This document shows, in pieces, positions 35,436 through 49,033 of a DNA stretch of 64,000 bases (its first letter is position 1; every line of letters begins with the position of its first letter). The notes beneath the pieces were generated by a model. It searched no databases and was not told the origin of the DNA. It saw nothing but the letters and a program-made list of their open reading frames with translations. Where the stretch lies: NCBI GenBank assembly GCA_947034895.1, contig OX344764.1, forward strand, positions 1,178,001 to 1,242,000, given 5' to 3'. The stretch is from Rhytidiadelphus loreus (Eukaryota > Streptophyta > Bryopsida > Hypnales > Hylocomiaceae). The translations under genes were made by a program, and so were the position numbers.

Positions 35436-36449
35436 TCAACCCCTAAATGTCCAAGGAGAATCCTCCCTCTAAAATCACTTCCAAACTACCGTTTTGAAAT
35501 GAAAATATTATTATTTGTTTATTTAAATCATTTCTTGAAACATCTAACTGCAAGATCTTGTTCATCACTATCAAATTAGTCTACCTTCCAATTCCCAAAA
35601 GACTTTGATAACATAGATTTTGAGATATCTTCAATCAAAGTTTAGTTCTTGAAAAAAAAAGTTTATTTTCCTAAGTAGAATGATTTTGGGAGCCCATATT
35701 TCAAATTTTTCCAAAAGAAAAGTTTTTCATTTTTGACCAAATGCAATGATGAATAATTGAAAATATGCATGCTAATTTTCACAAAGATTGGAGCAATGGA
35801 AGATTGTTTTCTAAGCCACTTAAAAAAATTTAGGGCTTGTAGTGGGCTATTAGTTTTGGGTGATAGCAATGCAAAAACAGGAAAAAAATGATTAAAAAAT
35901 ATTTTTTTAATATTTGAAATTTGAAATCCGATGTGGCACTATTAATGCCATGTTATAGTCACATCAACACCACAACAAATTGGCGATTTGAATTTTTGAA
36001 TTTTGAATTTCCAAAAAATTTAAAAAAAATTTAAAAACCTTGTAATTGCACTACAGCTGGAATTTAAACATTTCCTTAACAACCTTATCAAGGACTCAGA
36101 TTTTTGTAATGCTAGAAATCAAGTGAGGTATATTGGGGAAAAAAATCTTTAATTGTGCATGCTCCAACTAATCAAATCTACACATCTATCGAATTTTTTT
36201 TCTTGGGATGGCCTATGATTGGCTAAGTTTTTCTTTCAAATCAATCCATAGTCAACATTTTTTAGAATGTTTGACTTTGAAAAATCACCCAAGGCAAATT
36301 TTTGTCCAAATTAGAAGTTTTTTGGCTATGAAAAGACAACTTGATAAACTACATAAGAAAAATATAAAATTTCAAAAAAATATATTTATTTGGAATCCGG
36401 ATAGCTTCTAAAGTTGGGCGGTGACCCAAAATGGGCATTTAGGGGTTAA
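35436..36449. mobile_element. Family A element (~1 kb)
   Basis: Left end TCAACCCCTAAATGTCC, right end GGGCATTTAGGGGTTAA. Interior carries a family B-like GATGTGGCAC/GCCATG stretch near 35.93 kb, suggesting nesting. Confidence 0.55.
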
Positions 36450-36539
36450 AAGAAAACCAAAATTGGAAACTTGAGGGACATAGTGCAAAATATCAAGCTC
36501 TCATGCACTTTGGATATTCAATTTGTGAAAAAAAATGGA

Positions 36540-37440
36540 ACTTCAAACTAAGGACACAGTTGTAGTTCTTCAAGGTTTATGACTATGTTTAACGGAAAAC
36601 CACTTCAAAACTTCTATTTCTAGTGCAAAGAGCTACAATGCAAAAAAAACTTACTTTTTTGCATATCCAACCATAGGATCTTGCATTAGACTTACATGGG
36701 AATGCATGAAAAAAATTCAAAAACTTTGACCTTGTAAATTGTGAGATTTTAGCATTCAAAGTGAAAAAAATAGAGTTTTTTAAGCCTTGTTTTTCAAGCC
36801 AAGTTTGGACTTTGAATCCCATTAACTTTTTGCACTATAGAGTTTTTAGGTTTGAATCTTTATGGTGAAGAATTCAATTGAATATCTAAACAAATAAATT
36901 TCCAAAAAATAAAAGAATGATTTTCATTCTTTGAAATTGTTAAGTAGAAGTAGGTAAAAATGGAAGGAAAAATTGAATCACTGATAATTCAAAGATGAAA
37001 TTAAAACATTCCAATCCTATAAGTGGGATTATTGTAGTGAGTAATCTACATCCTATGCAACTTTTTGTTTTCAAAAGTTGTAAAAATTGAATTCATGAAC
37101 AAATTGCATAAGTTCTTTTTTTTAAATGCCTTGATTTGGCCCAAAAAACATGTCTCTTGATAATTTTCACATTCTTAATTCAAATGGCATGAATAAAATG
37201 TTTTCATAAGTATACTTTAGATATGAAAAAATAATAATAATTTCAAGATTTTTCATTTTTTTTCATTGCCCAAGTTCAAGCATTTTGTGCTTTGGAGGGC
37301 CTTTTTCTCCCATGAACCAAATGAAATAAAAATTATATTCCAAGAAAGCTAGTTCATTCCTTTGCCTTAAAAAAAAAGTTTCAAAAGAATCTAGCAAAAT
37401 TTGACATCATAGGAACTTGCCCTAAATCCTCAAAAACATG
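36540..37440. repeat. Family A copy without clear termini
   Basis: Shares the CCATAGGATCTTGCAT, GAGATTTTAGCATTCAAAGT and GACATCATAGGAACTTGCCC phrases with the complete copies in the same order. Confidence 0.5.
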
Positions 37441-38083
37441 TACTAGGATTTCGAACCTTTGGAGCAATAGCTAAGAAAAATGAGAACTAGTTCAAAATTA
37501 GCTAGTACAGTTGGAAAAAAAATTGGTTTCATGTTGAAAAGAAAGGATGTAAAACTAAAAAGAATTTGGTAGGGCTAGAAATCAATCGGTGCCCCAAAAA
37601 ATTGAAGGATACCTAAAACACCTATTTTCAGCATTTAGCGGATATCAAAGCTTTGCCATGAAATAATAATTAGTGGTTGATACTTGGATGAGGTAGGCAA
37701 GGTATCAATTTCAGAGGGTAGTATTGATATAGAGGTGTAAGGGCTTGGCCATTGAAACTAGGTATTGACAAGAACAATGCTTTGCAATAGTCATCACCCC
37801 AATGCATTGCCCTTAATTGCTTGACTCATATAAAATTGACAACCATGAAGAGCAAAACATTAAAAAATGGCCTTGTTCAATGACAAGGCAAGAAGACATT
37901 TTCATAAAAACAAAGTAAAGTTTTGAAAATCACAAATTGCAAAGAGCAAGAAGGCTACTTTAGAGCTTCAAACACGAGACCTTTACATCCATTGACCAAT
38001 TGAACATGTGAATTCAAACTATGAGTACATAGAGAAATCTCACTCACTATGAAGGACCTTTGCCTTCACTTGAATTTAAACAT

Positions 38084-38373
38084 CATTAGATGTGATTCGG
38101 GGGGGCTAGAGGGCCGTTTCAAGTTGTTCCCAGCTCCATTCTCCCGTCTGTTCCCCCGGGCCCCATCGAACGCGGCTGACAGTTTTTTTTAAATAAATAA
38201 ATAAATTTAAAGTTCTTAAAATGGAAAACAAAGTTGTTGTTGTTTTTTTAAATCGACGTGGCAATCACTCGACCAGGTCAGTAGGCCCTGTGAACGGCCA
38301 GTTTCGTCCAGTTTTGTCTAGTTTTCCACTTGGGAACTCGCGGCCCTTCCTAGTAGGGAAATCTCATCTAATG
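38084..38373. mobile_element. Family B element
   Basis: Ends CATTAGATGTGATT and (inverse) AATCTCATCTAATG. GC-rich shoulders and an A/T-rich centre as in the other copies. Confidence 0.65.
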
Positions 38374-38402
38374 CTAAGGACCACAAAAGAAGTTGCAAAA
38401 TT

Positions 38403-38677
38403 CATTACAAAAAATCTGAGGCGTACAAAGGGTTGCGAGTTCCCCCCAATGCAATTAGGGATTTTTGTTTTTTGTTTTTCGGATCTGACATGGCACTACT
38501 AGTGCCACGTCAACGCCACATTAGACTGACAACTTTTTTTATATATTTATTATTTCTTAATATTTAAAAATTAATAAATTAATAAAAAAACTTTTTCTTT
38601 TTTTCTGTACTTGCACTGGGGGGTGCTAAAAATTAAAAAACTGGCAGCCTCTTTCAGGCCTCAAACTTTTCCTAATG
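38403..38677. mobile_element. Family B element, diverged, adjacent to the previous one
   Basis: Inverted ends CATTACAAAAAATCTGAGGC and GCCTCAAACTTTTCCTAATG. The core has the palindrome GTGGCAC-type motif around ACTAGT (near 38495). Confidence 0.6.
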
Positions 38678-39124
38678 CAAAGAGCACCTTATAGAGTTAA
38701 AATGAAATGCTTCAATCTTTGTATGGATTAGAGCAAAACATTAACAAATGGATCATCTCAGCAAATGCGGAAGAAGAAATTTCAAAAAAGGAAGCAAAAT
38801 TTTGGATTGTTCAAAAATTGTAAAGACCAAAGAGGAGACATCGGAGCTTTAATACACAAACCCTTGACATCCATTGGCCAAATTGAAATGTGAATCCCAA
38901 CCATGGTTGAATACATTACAAAATCTCATCCAACATGTAAAGGACCCTACGCCTGAACCAAGGATGCAATATTCATTAGCACTTTCAATTTTAAATTAGC
39001 TTTTCAACCAGTGAGAAATTGGTATTGTAGGACATTATTCAATAGATTTTTGGGTGGAAAGGATGCACCCGATGACCATTGAAGAAAAAATGGTCCATTT
39101 CCATAGAAGGAGGAATCAACCGGG

Positions 39125-39347
39125 CGTAACATTGTTTACCAATGAAGCAGGGGTTGTTTTTGCATCCTTGAAAAGGAGCTCCCTACAATGAACAAAATTT
39201 GTCTTATATGGCTCTTCAGCCAACCCTAATTTTTGAAATAATTGATAAGTTGTTCCCAGGTATCTAGCCAAGCATGATACCTTTCCAGAATGGAGGGAGG
39301 ACCATTGCTTGGTTATACAATGTTATGGGGTTGCAGTTGGGGAAGCT
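39125..39347 (+). mobile_element. Family C element (~220 bp)
   Basis: Ends TAACATTGTTTACC and GGTTATACAATGTTA. Related units occur at 43212-43438 (inverted) and 44346-44543. Confidence 0.6.
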
Positions 39348-39349
39348 CC

Positions 39350-40120
39350 AAATTTTTTCCCAAACACTGCTTTTAGAGGTTAAAGCAGCTGAACACTATT
39401 ACTATTAAATGAGACACATCTATTATCATTATTAGTGTAGTAGTTTCCACTTTATTTTTTTAAGATGCTATTGCATCAGCATACCAAGAGGCATACATCA
39501 TCTGAGCTTTACGGGTCCTGGGAATACGGAATAAAAATTACAAAATACTCCTTGTGTGACTCTTTGCTTACATCATAGGAAATTAAGAACATGGGCTTCA
39601 TTCCGGGTTCATCATCTCCATTGTACTTCTACTAACAACTCACCACTTATACAGATATCCTGGGCTTGGATTATTAATCCTGGAAGCTCTGAAGTAGCCC
39701 AAAAGTGCCAGAGGAAGGGTAAGAAAAATACTTTTCATAATTTTTAAAAATAGATTATTATTATTATTATTTGGGGGTGGGGGGAGACCCGGGTATAACT
39801 TTTTGAGTCCCCAAGGATATGGAGAAATTCAGCAATGGTTTGCAATGCTTGGAAAGCTCAAAAGTTATGAAAGCAGATGAAAATGACACATGTGTTAAAA
39901 AGCAATAATACCAAGTTGGGGCCCATTATTCAAAAGACGGAAAGCATTCAAAATGAAAGAATTGTTACTATGTGGTTATAAGGGAAAATGGCAGGACCCT
40001 AAATCTGTTGCATGAAGTGGGACCAGCAAGTGGGAAAGGCAAGTTATTTGGGATAAAAATAAAATCTTGCCCCCTATTCTGTGATGTCTTTAGGGTATGT
40101 ATTACACTTCTCGTAGCCGA
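39350..40120. other. Intergenic, no gene seen
   Basis: Short frames only; a run of TTATTATTATT near 39760 is low complexity. Confidence 0.5.
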
Positions 40121-40239
40121 CATTAGGGGAGATTTCAGCTACTCGAGAGACTATTTCAAGGCTGTTCCCATTGTTGGGAACCAGTCTTGTACAATCAAAA
40201 AATAATAATATTAAAATTTTAATTAATTAATTAAAAATA

Positions 40240-40305
<66 letters not shown>

Positions 40306-40437
40306 TTTTTAATAAAAAAATGTATTAGAAAATTATATCTGACATGGCCGTCCCCTAGCCACGTCATATCAGTGTTCCCGCAGTTCCTATAGTCTAGGAA
40401 CTCACAATCTCTTAAAATGCAAAAATCTCCCCTAATG
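40121..40437. mobile_element. Family B element carrying an expanded (AAT)n
   Basis: Ends CATTAGGGGAGATTT and AAATCTCCCCTAATG, the best-preserved family B termini in the window. Its A/T-rich centre is an uninterrupted trinucleotide run at 40240-40305. Confidence 0.75.
40240..40305. repeat. (ATA)n microsatellite, ~22 units
   Basis: Pure trinucleotide repeat. It creates a spurious poly-Leu frame on the minus strand. Confidence 0.9.
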
Positions 40438-40439
40438 TT

Positions 40440-43211
40440 TGGGATCTCTGATTGTAAATATGAATTCAAAATTTGCAAATTTTAACACGTGTGACAAATA
40501 AATAAAAATTGCATTTTCCCTAGGATAAAATTCTTGCATTTTCACCCTGTTGGTTCTACTTTGTGGGATGGGTCTATTGTCTTGTGAGAAAATGATAGGA
40601 AGGTCAAGAAGTTACAAAGTCAAATGAAAATAAGATAAGAGCAAAAATCAGTTGCAGTATCTTTGGATGTTTTATTCTTAACTCTCAAAGGCTCTTATTT
40701 GTAGACAATTTTGGTCTTTTGTTAATTTGGGCAAGTAGTAGTAGCCTCATATTTTGCATTTGTTTTTTGAGGCTTTTAAGGTAGATTCTATAGACATGAT
40801 TCACATAGGAATCTCTCTTGGGTGAGATTTCAATAAGTATTGCAAAGAAATAATGGTTAAATTTTTGTGTATAGTTAAAAATAGGATTCTTTAAATTTAC
40901 AAAATCTTATGAAGCATTGGTCTAAAGATCTGAGTAACTTGGGAGAAAATTTAACATCTATGGTTCATAACAACTGAAAGCTCAATGCCAAAATTGATTA
41001 CACTTGAAACCTTATATGTCCCGTATCTAAAACTCACATAATAATAAGAATTCCAACTACTTGAGTAGTTGGTATACATGAAGAGTCTATTCATTTCACA
41101 TACAACTCAAACTTCAAAGTACAATTTGTTATAAACAAAAACATAAGAAAATAATTCAATTAATAAAACAAAAATATTACAAGGGACTTAAACCACTCAA
41201 CCATGAAGGGAAGATAAATCTGAAAGACTCTCTCTTCACCCTATAGCTTTGCCTTTTATAATAGAAGAATACCAATTCTTAAGATAGACTAGGATTTCAT
41301 TCCTACTTTTAGCTTTTATGTTTCTATTTCTATCAACTAAAATAAAAGTCCTAGTCATACTTAGAGGTATTCTAATGTCCAATGCACATCTTATCTAAAT
41401 TTTGATCCTCTACATGGAGTTGTCAAATTCCAAGTTTGAGTGCACTTGTCCTCATCTAGAAGTTATTTAGTTCTAGTGCATTGTCTAATGCACATATCAT
41501 GATTTGGAAGTTGTTTAACTCCAATGCACTTGTCATCCATGTGGTTTTGGAGATATCTATCTCTAGACAATCTCTACTCTTACACACTAACCATAATTAA
41601 GTATAATCAATCTATATTCCATCATGAAATAGTTCATAAGCCAATTAATTCATCTAACAAGGCTCATGACAATTTGTCTATGATGTTTTATTGTATAGCA
41701 TGAATTGAAGAAGGAAGTGTCTGTGGGTGGATGGGTTTGAGTAGGAGGAGGTGATACCCAATATTTGTAATTCGTGTAAAGTGAGTTGAAAAGTTGTAGA
41801 GGGAGAAAAGAATATGGAATGAAGAAATTGGAGGATGGAACAATCACTTTTTAAGATATAGAAATTGGAAATTGGAAAGGATTTCTATATTGATAAATAA
41901 GTGAATTTTAAGGATTTTTTTTGAGCTACCCAAGTTGCTTGCCAAGCAATGAAAACTACATATCATACAATAACTTTTTAACCATGTTGTCAAAAGTTAT
42001 GAAAATTGTTGTGCCTTAGAACTACTCCTCATACACATATTACTAGAAAATTTCAAAGAAAAAATATGAATTTTTTGTTCATAGTGAGCTACCCCAAATC
42101 GCTATGTTGCTAAAAAATGGTGTTTGGACCTTTAGGGGTTAAACAACCAAAATTGAAATCATTGTCACATATTTTATGTATATATATTAGTATATTGTAT
42201 TACAATAGCATACATTGAGATACACTCAAATTTCATCAACTTATTATGAGAACATATTATGATATTTGGAGACCTTCTACAACTTGAAATGTAAAAAAAA
42301 TTCTACCTTCTTGAGGGGTGTACTTAGATCTACTATAACAAACCACATGCGAACAAGTGGTTTCTAATAAACTATAATTTCAACCTAAAATTTTGAACAT
42401 TGTTTAATAATGACTATAGATTTCTATTGCCAAAATTTCCAACTCAAATAAAATATGAAATGATTTCTAGAAGAGGTTGAAAATGAACTAAAATGGCATG
42501 TTTTTCAACTCAAATAATTATAGAGGACACATTTAGATGACCATTGAGTCAATATTAAACTCAAAACGAGCTTTTAATAATGAGTTATTTTTAGGAATTT
42601 TTTGTTCATTTTTTAGACAATTTTTTCTTATATAATATAGGGGTGTGAAAGTTATTTTTCATTTTCAATCCTACAGTGTATCTTTTTACTTCAAAAATTT
42701 GTAACTAATTATTATTAACAAATAAAAACATCAATAATTCAAAACATAAACTATTCATATTTTTTAATTTAATTTAGTTTAAAATTCAAAAAATATATAG
42801 GGGGTCCAAAGTTTTATTCACACGTGATTTCTAATGGACACTCTAAATGACCCCCCTGAGTCTACCTTCTGATTAAGGATTGTTATCATGTGAGCCCATG
42901 AGCCTAAGAGACTATACATCTATATTACAGGTGTCTATATTATAGAAGCCTCCCATGATTATAGAGTAATTATGTTAAAGATATCTATATTATAGGTGTT
43001 TATGATATAAGCACCTTCAATGGCCATAGGATATTTACTTATACATATACTCAAGGCTCTCAAGCTCGCATTGCCATGCTCCACACTAGCATTGTTGCTT
43101 CTGATCCAATTGGGAGTAAGTTATAATTAAATGTATCTGCATTTTATGATATAATTCAAATGCACATGCTTGGAGTGACTACTTTTGGTCCCTCTAGGAT
43201 CTAAGTTAATA
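40440..43211. other. AT-rich intergenic with one family A terminus
   Basis: GGACCTTTAGGGGTTAA at 42126-42142 is a family A right end; its partner is not found. No gene seen. Confidence 0.5.
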
Positions 43212-43438
43212 TAACATTGTACAACTAGGCAATAGTCCTCCCCATATTGGGGAAGGTATTATACCTCCCTAGATGTCCACAAGGAGACTTTTAACATAAT
43301 TCAAAGATTGGGATTAATTGAGGAGCCATCAATAAGACAAACCATTGTTTTTCCCCATGTAGAGGGATCCCCTTCCTTTTCAAGGTTTCAAGGATGCAAA
43401 AGGGGTTCCATGCCTCGTTGGTAAACACTGTTATTATG
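43212..43438 (-). mobile_element. Family C element, inverted
   Basis: Reverse complement of the unit at 44346-44543 over most of its length, starting TAACATTGTACAAC. Confidence 0.6.
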
Positions 43439-44345
43439 TAAAGGGTGGAGGTTAGCCCTACAGTGAATCCCATTGCAGAAATTATTTTGCAACAAATTTT
43501 CCTACGAAAATTTGGGCCCCCAATACAGTAGCCTTTATGAATCTGTGCTATGGGTTTACACCCCTTTCCCCATCCAAAGAAGAGGCAGAAGTGACCACTT
43601 TGCAATGCACCTTCTGCTCATGGATGATTCAGGTGCCCCCTTGGCCTTTCAATACTGGGTGACAATTCTCTCCTCTTTTAGTGGATTTTCTTTTCTTTTT
43701 TTTTACACAAATAAAGGGAGGACCCTTTACTGCAAGAACTTATTTGTAGTAAGTTATTCAATATGGAGAGGTTTGGAAAGTACTCAGCCATATTCAATAG
43801 CTAGAGAACCGAAGTAAAGGTCCCCCTACTACGGCAGTTGAACAGATCCAATACTCCTGTATGTATGTACCCAAAGTCTACGGTACTATTAGACCGTGGC
43901 AGCACAACAATGTAACTGGCCCCTGTGCGACAACAATCAACAGCTATGGCAAGGGACAGTATTTATGAATAGGTGTACTCTTCGTCCCCATTTTCATTGT
44001 TCACTTATTACATTTCCTTATGCTCCAAAGTCATCAATAGTCTGTCGGACTTGGAAGGTAACTACACCTAAAATCGACAGAATAAGGAATTCAGCACGGT
44101 TTCCATTACTGTATTGGAAAACTTTTTGTGGGGTATTGTTGGTAGTCAAAAGGGGAGGCTAGATTATCTCAGAATGCATTTTTTGGACACCGAATGAGTA
44201 AACTATGTATTTTTCAATGTGCTTGAAATAGGTATTTCTGAAAATTGACTGTAGACTCTCGTGAATAGTGAGAGTGCATTTTAGGCAAGAATCTGTAGGG
44301 GGTGATTTGGGAAAGGGGGTGAAATTAGGTGTAGTTACCTTACAT
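43439..44345. other. Segment between inverted family C units
   Basis: About 0.9 kb bracketed by two family C units in opposite orientation, so the whole 43212-44543 could move as a composite with ~200-bp inverted ends. Frames here (43473-43817, 43896-44162) resemble no family I recognise. Confidence 0.45.
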
Positions 44346-44543
44346 GACATTGTTTACCAATGAGGGAGGGGCACCTTTTGCATCCTTGGAAAGGGGACGC
44401 CTACAAGGAACAAAATGGTCTTATTGATGGTTTTTCAACCAACCCCAATCCTTGAATTAACTAATAAATCTCTCCTAGGCATTTAGCAAAGCATAGTACC
44501 TTCTCAATATGGAGAAGACTGTTGTCTGGTTATACAATGTTAC
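44346..44543 (+). mobile_element. Family C element
   Basis: Begins GACATTGTTTACCAATG and ends GGTTATACAATGTTA; same order of motifs as 39125-39347. Confidence 0.6.
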
Positions 44544-47500
44544 GTTTGGTATGTTAAGTTTGGTAGCAAATAATTCTCAAAATAAATGTCAAAACTTTAC
44601 AATTTTATTTTTATTTTTCTTTATTAAAGAATAATCTTATAGTCTAATCATTCTATTTTACACATATTTTGAATTTTATGCTAATCTTGCTCAATACTTA
44701 TAGTGGCCCATTTTTTCCCAATGCAAAAATAAATCCTTATTGGAGTAATGAAACTCTTTACATCCATTGACATCTATGTATTGCACATAATGTGGATGAT
44801 ATTTCATTTATTCATTGAAATGTACATATATTCATACTAAATAGAGCAATATTTCCAAAAGTGTGTATCCATTTAGTAATTTCATCCATGAGAAAGGAAG
44901 AATCTATTGCCAAATATTTCTCCAAGAATAAGCTTGTATTTATATTGAACAATTATTTGCTAAAAAATAATTTTGCATTGGACATTTGTTCATATCACAT
45001 ACTTGCACAATTCTTTTGTCCTTCATTAACTTTAAATGACCCAAAACTTTTGGAGTGTTTTAAATAAAGGAAAGTCAAACTCTATTTGATAAGTTTTAAT
45101 TTTAAAAATTGAATTTTATCATGCTATTAGACATGCTATGGATCATAATCTTTCAATCCTTTTGTTCATATTTCAAATAAGAATTTAGGCCACTCAACAA
45201 ATAAAATAATACAATTTCCAATGGACACAAAATAAGTAGAGTCTAGTACTATTTCAAAATTTTAGATTTAGAAAGAAAAAAAAAAGTTAATTATTTTTGC
45301 TATCACACAATATATCATGACAATTGCAAGGCCAATGACATTCTTAGTAATATAAAGAGGCCCTAAAAGAAGGATTGTATTCATTAGTCTTATTAAAAGA
45401 TTTAATCCTATCTAATAAACGATATTGAATTCTAAAGGATTTTGTCATATATAATAGAAAAATAGAAAAAATAGAAAAAATCTAATATAGGTTGATTTTG
45501 GATGGTATTTTTTTCAATTTCAATTTTAAAATTTGTATACTAGATTGTATTGTTCTTGAATTTTTATGGTCCAAATTCATATCTATATGGTCAAAATATT
45601 TTGTAAGGAAACTAGCACAAAGTCTTCACTTTATTTGTCTAGTGTATAAAATTAGCTATCAAGAGAAAGTATTTTTGCGATCATCCCTAAGTCTTTTGCC
45701 ATGTTTCACAAATCAATTGAAGTTGCAATTTTAATAAATTATCAAAAATTGAAATTCTCTATATAAAAATGTATTTTTCTTGAATTTCAAAGAAAAATGA
45801 TTCAAATTAATGTTAAAGAGATATAGAAATATTTTTTCTAATTTAGAAATTTCTAAGGATTTATAATCTTGATGCTTAACTCCTAAAGCTTTTTACTATT
45901 TTTCACAAAAGTATCCCAAACCACCACTTTCTAGTGCATTGAGTATAATTGAAATATAAAAATATTTTTCAAACTTTCAATTGTACAAACTTGAACTAGA
46001 CTACTGGGATTACAAGAATTTGTGGAAAAATATCAACCCATTTATTAGCAAGTTTATAACACTTGAAGTTAAAAGAAAACAAATTTTTGGCCTTGCCCAA
46101 CATGACAACATAGTTTGAGTCAAGTTTGTGGAGAAAAGGGCACTATCCAACTTCGGTAATTTGGACCATTGGATAGGTAGTTATGTTAATTACTTGCATG
46201 TCAATTTTCAAAGATATTGGAGATTTTTAACATACCTAAAATCATCTTGCATTGTAAAGATGTCCAAAAAAAGCAAAATGAGCAAGATTTCAATTTTTTT
46301 TTAGAAAACTCATTTTTTGAAAGAATCAAAATTCCAATGGTCAATGCATTTAATAAAATAAAATAAAGTAGAAGGAAAATATCATGAATTTTCAATAGAA
46401 GTTGAGCAAATGGTTCTAAAATTGTTCTAAAACTACCATATTTTGTGCATTGAAAATATGTGGAAATTTTTTCAACCCATTCAGCTTCATAGATTGCAAG
46501 ATATAAGTGTTGAAAGTTAATGGAAAAAACTTTACAGCTTACCTAACTTCTTGCCCCAATAGCACACTAAACAAATTGCCCCAAAACTTTTGAAATCCAT
46601 AATTTTTTATCCAAGCACTTGATTTTAAAATTGTTTATTTTGGAAAAGTTTATAGAAATGTGCATTGTTGGTAAGAATTTTACTTTTGTCCACTCAAGTT
46701 GACTTCATATGAACCTACCCAAATTTTCAAAAACCTCCCCCAAAACTCAAAGAATTTTATGGATTAACATTTTATTTTTCATTCAAACATCAAAAAGGTT
46801 GAAGAAACTTTATTTTAAAACACACCTAAGTTTTTTCCCATACCATTGGGCATGTAGAGACAAATCCTTTTAAAAACAAGCAAAGGGCACTTGATGTGTA
46901 TGCATAGTATCTATTTCCATGAGATCTCCACAATGTACAAAAAATATGATTAAGACTAGTATACAATACATGCCACAACATCCATGTTGTTTGGTTCAAT
47001 TAGTTTTTCACTTCAATCAAAGTCTTTCACTTTGTATGTTTTCATTTTGAAACCATATATGAATGAAATTTTACATTTATTTTTTTGTAGATAAAATCAA
47101 TAGTATTCAGTAAGTCATAAATATTTTTGTTTAAAAGTGAAAAAAATCATACTAAATAAAAGATATGATTACATTGTTTCTCTACAGGTGTATACTGTAA
47201 TATAGAACATCCTTGTGTAAACCAAGTTATAATGTCATTTTTAAATTAGAAAATCAATTGACGTGGTTATAAGACCAAAATTCAAATTGTAATAAATTTT
47301 GGATCTTTGGATTTTTTTCAAATTTTCAAATTAGAATACAAACTTGATAAGCTTCATTTCATTTGTTGGATTGAAATTCAAAGATGATCATTTTTATGGC
47401 TAAAATTTAGATAAAGAATAAAGAACTCAAACTTTTCTAAAATAAAACACATAGTGATCCATAAATTAAACATCTTTTGTTGTAAAAAAGTAAAACATCA

Positions 47501-47853
47501 CAGTGAATAAATATTTATCACCATTCATTGAAAATGCAATCAAGCAACTCCCTCTCAAATGGGATGGTCGCCCTTCTTGTGTATAGGCCTTACTAAAGTC
47601 ATCTAGAGCACACAAAACATCCTTTCAAAAAGAGGGGATCAAAGACAAATTAACACCTCAAGTAAAGCAAAACCCACCTTTTTCTTTTCCATGGATGGAA
47701 CTTAAACCTCAATTTAGAAAGGAGATAATCCAACGTGATTTGATTGCCTACAATCATTCCATTTTGTAATTCCCCCCCTCCAAATGCAAGTTGAATAAAA
47801 ATTCAAATGCAATTTAGGATGAAAAGCAAACTAGGGATCCAAAAGAGGTTGTA
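44544..47853. other. AT-rich intergenic, decayed repeats
   Basis: A possible family A left end (TTAACTCCTAAAGC) at 45876; nothing else assignable. Confidence 0.45.
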
Positions 47854-48097
47854 TGGTCAATTTCGTTAAAATGGTGGTATTCCATTAAAATGGCACAAAA
47901 TGAAACCACTGAAAGAATGAAAACAATGGAAAGATTGTCCGAGGGGAGTGGAAATGCATGAACTAGGAGTGATTTGAATGTGCTAGGCATAAAATTGGCA
48001 CATGTATGATCCTATTGTGGCACACTTATTCTCCATTTGTAGAAGATATTCCATTAAAATGGCATGCGGAATACCGCCATTTTAACGAAATTGACCA
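47854..48097. mobile_element. Family D MITE (244 bp)
   Basis: Inverted ends TGGTCAATTTCGTTAAAATG and its complement, continuing inward with GGTATTCC and AATGG; preceded by TA. A second copy of equal length and opposite orientation lies at 54871-55113. Confidence 0.8.
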
Positions 48098-48450
48098 TTT
48101 GTCTTTCATGACTTTTAGGATAATTTAATGATTAGGAGTTGGACACAAAATATAAAAACATAAATAAAAAATTTAAAGTCACTAGAGCTTGTCCAAAAGT
48201 AAAAAAAAAACATTTTCATATATGAAAGGAATTTAGGAATTATGCTCCCATGTTCAAAGGGTGTATATTATAGGCAAGAATATGCTTGATTTAATTTTGC
48301 ATTTGGTTATATTATTCAACTCAATTGTTTGTGAAGGGCCGTATTTAGTTTTCTTAAGGAAGACTCATCTTTGTTGCCAAAAATGTAGTGAAAATGGATG
48401 TGCATGTAGTGTATTTTGATTTTTTTAGGCTTTCTTGCCAAAACATATAT

Positions 48451-49033
48451 TAAACCCCTAAAGTCCCAAGGCCATTTTTCCGCCAAAACCACTCAAAACT
48501 ACCACTTTTGCTATGTTCATCTATAAAAAAAAAAATTAGATATTTTTTAGAATCTAACCGTAGGATCTTGTTCTACACTTGTCTTAGATCACTTGATAAA
48601 TTTTTTGTGATGTTTGACAATATAGATTGAAAGATATTAGCATTCAAAGTGGAAGAAAAAAAATTCTTTCAAGAAGTTGCTATGATTGCCCGCAAAACAA
48701 GAAACTCCATAACTTTCACATCATTGATCCAAATGGAATGAATCAAAGATTTCCATTTAGAAAAAATATAATCTACAAGAAAAAAATATTAAAATTATTG
48801 TTTGGATTTTTTTTGGATTTTTTTTGTTGCCCGGTCTCCCCCATTTTGAGGTTATTGTGGCATAACTTTTGCTCCCGAGCACTGATTGGAATAAAAATTA
48901 TATTCACGGAAAGCTCATAAGTTTATCTATCCTATAATAAATTTTTAAAAAGTTTTAGTATAAATTGAGATCATAAGAGCCTGCCCAAAATCCATTTTGT
49001 CCCATGTAGGGACAATGGGACTTTAGGGGTTAA
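48451..49033. mobile_element. Family A element (583 bp)
   Basis: Left TAAACCCCTAAAGTCCC, right GGGACTTTAGGGGTTAA. The sub-terminal TTGTCCC/GGGACAA hairpin is kept with a different loop (48998-49014). Confidence 0.75.

Noticed and set aside
40227..40478. Minus-strand frame with a Leu run
   Set aside because: Produced by the (ATA)n microsatellite.
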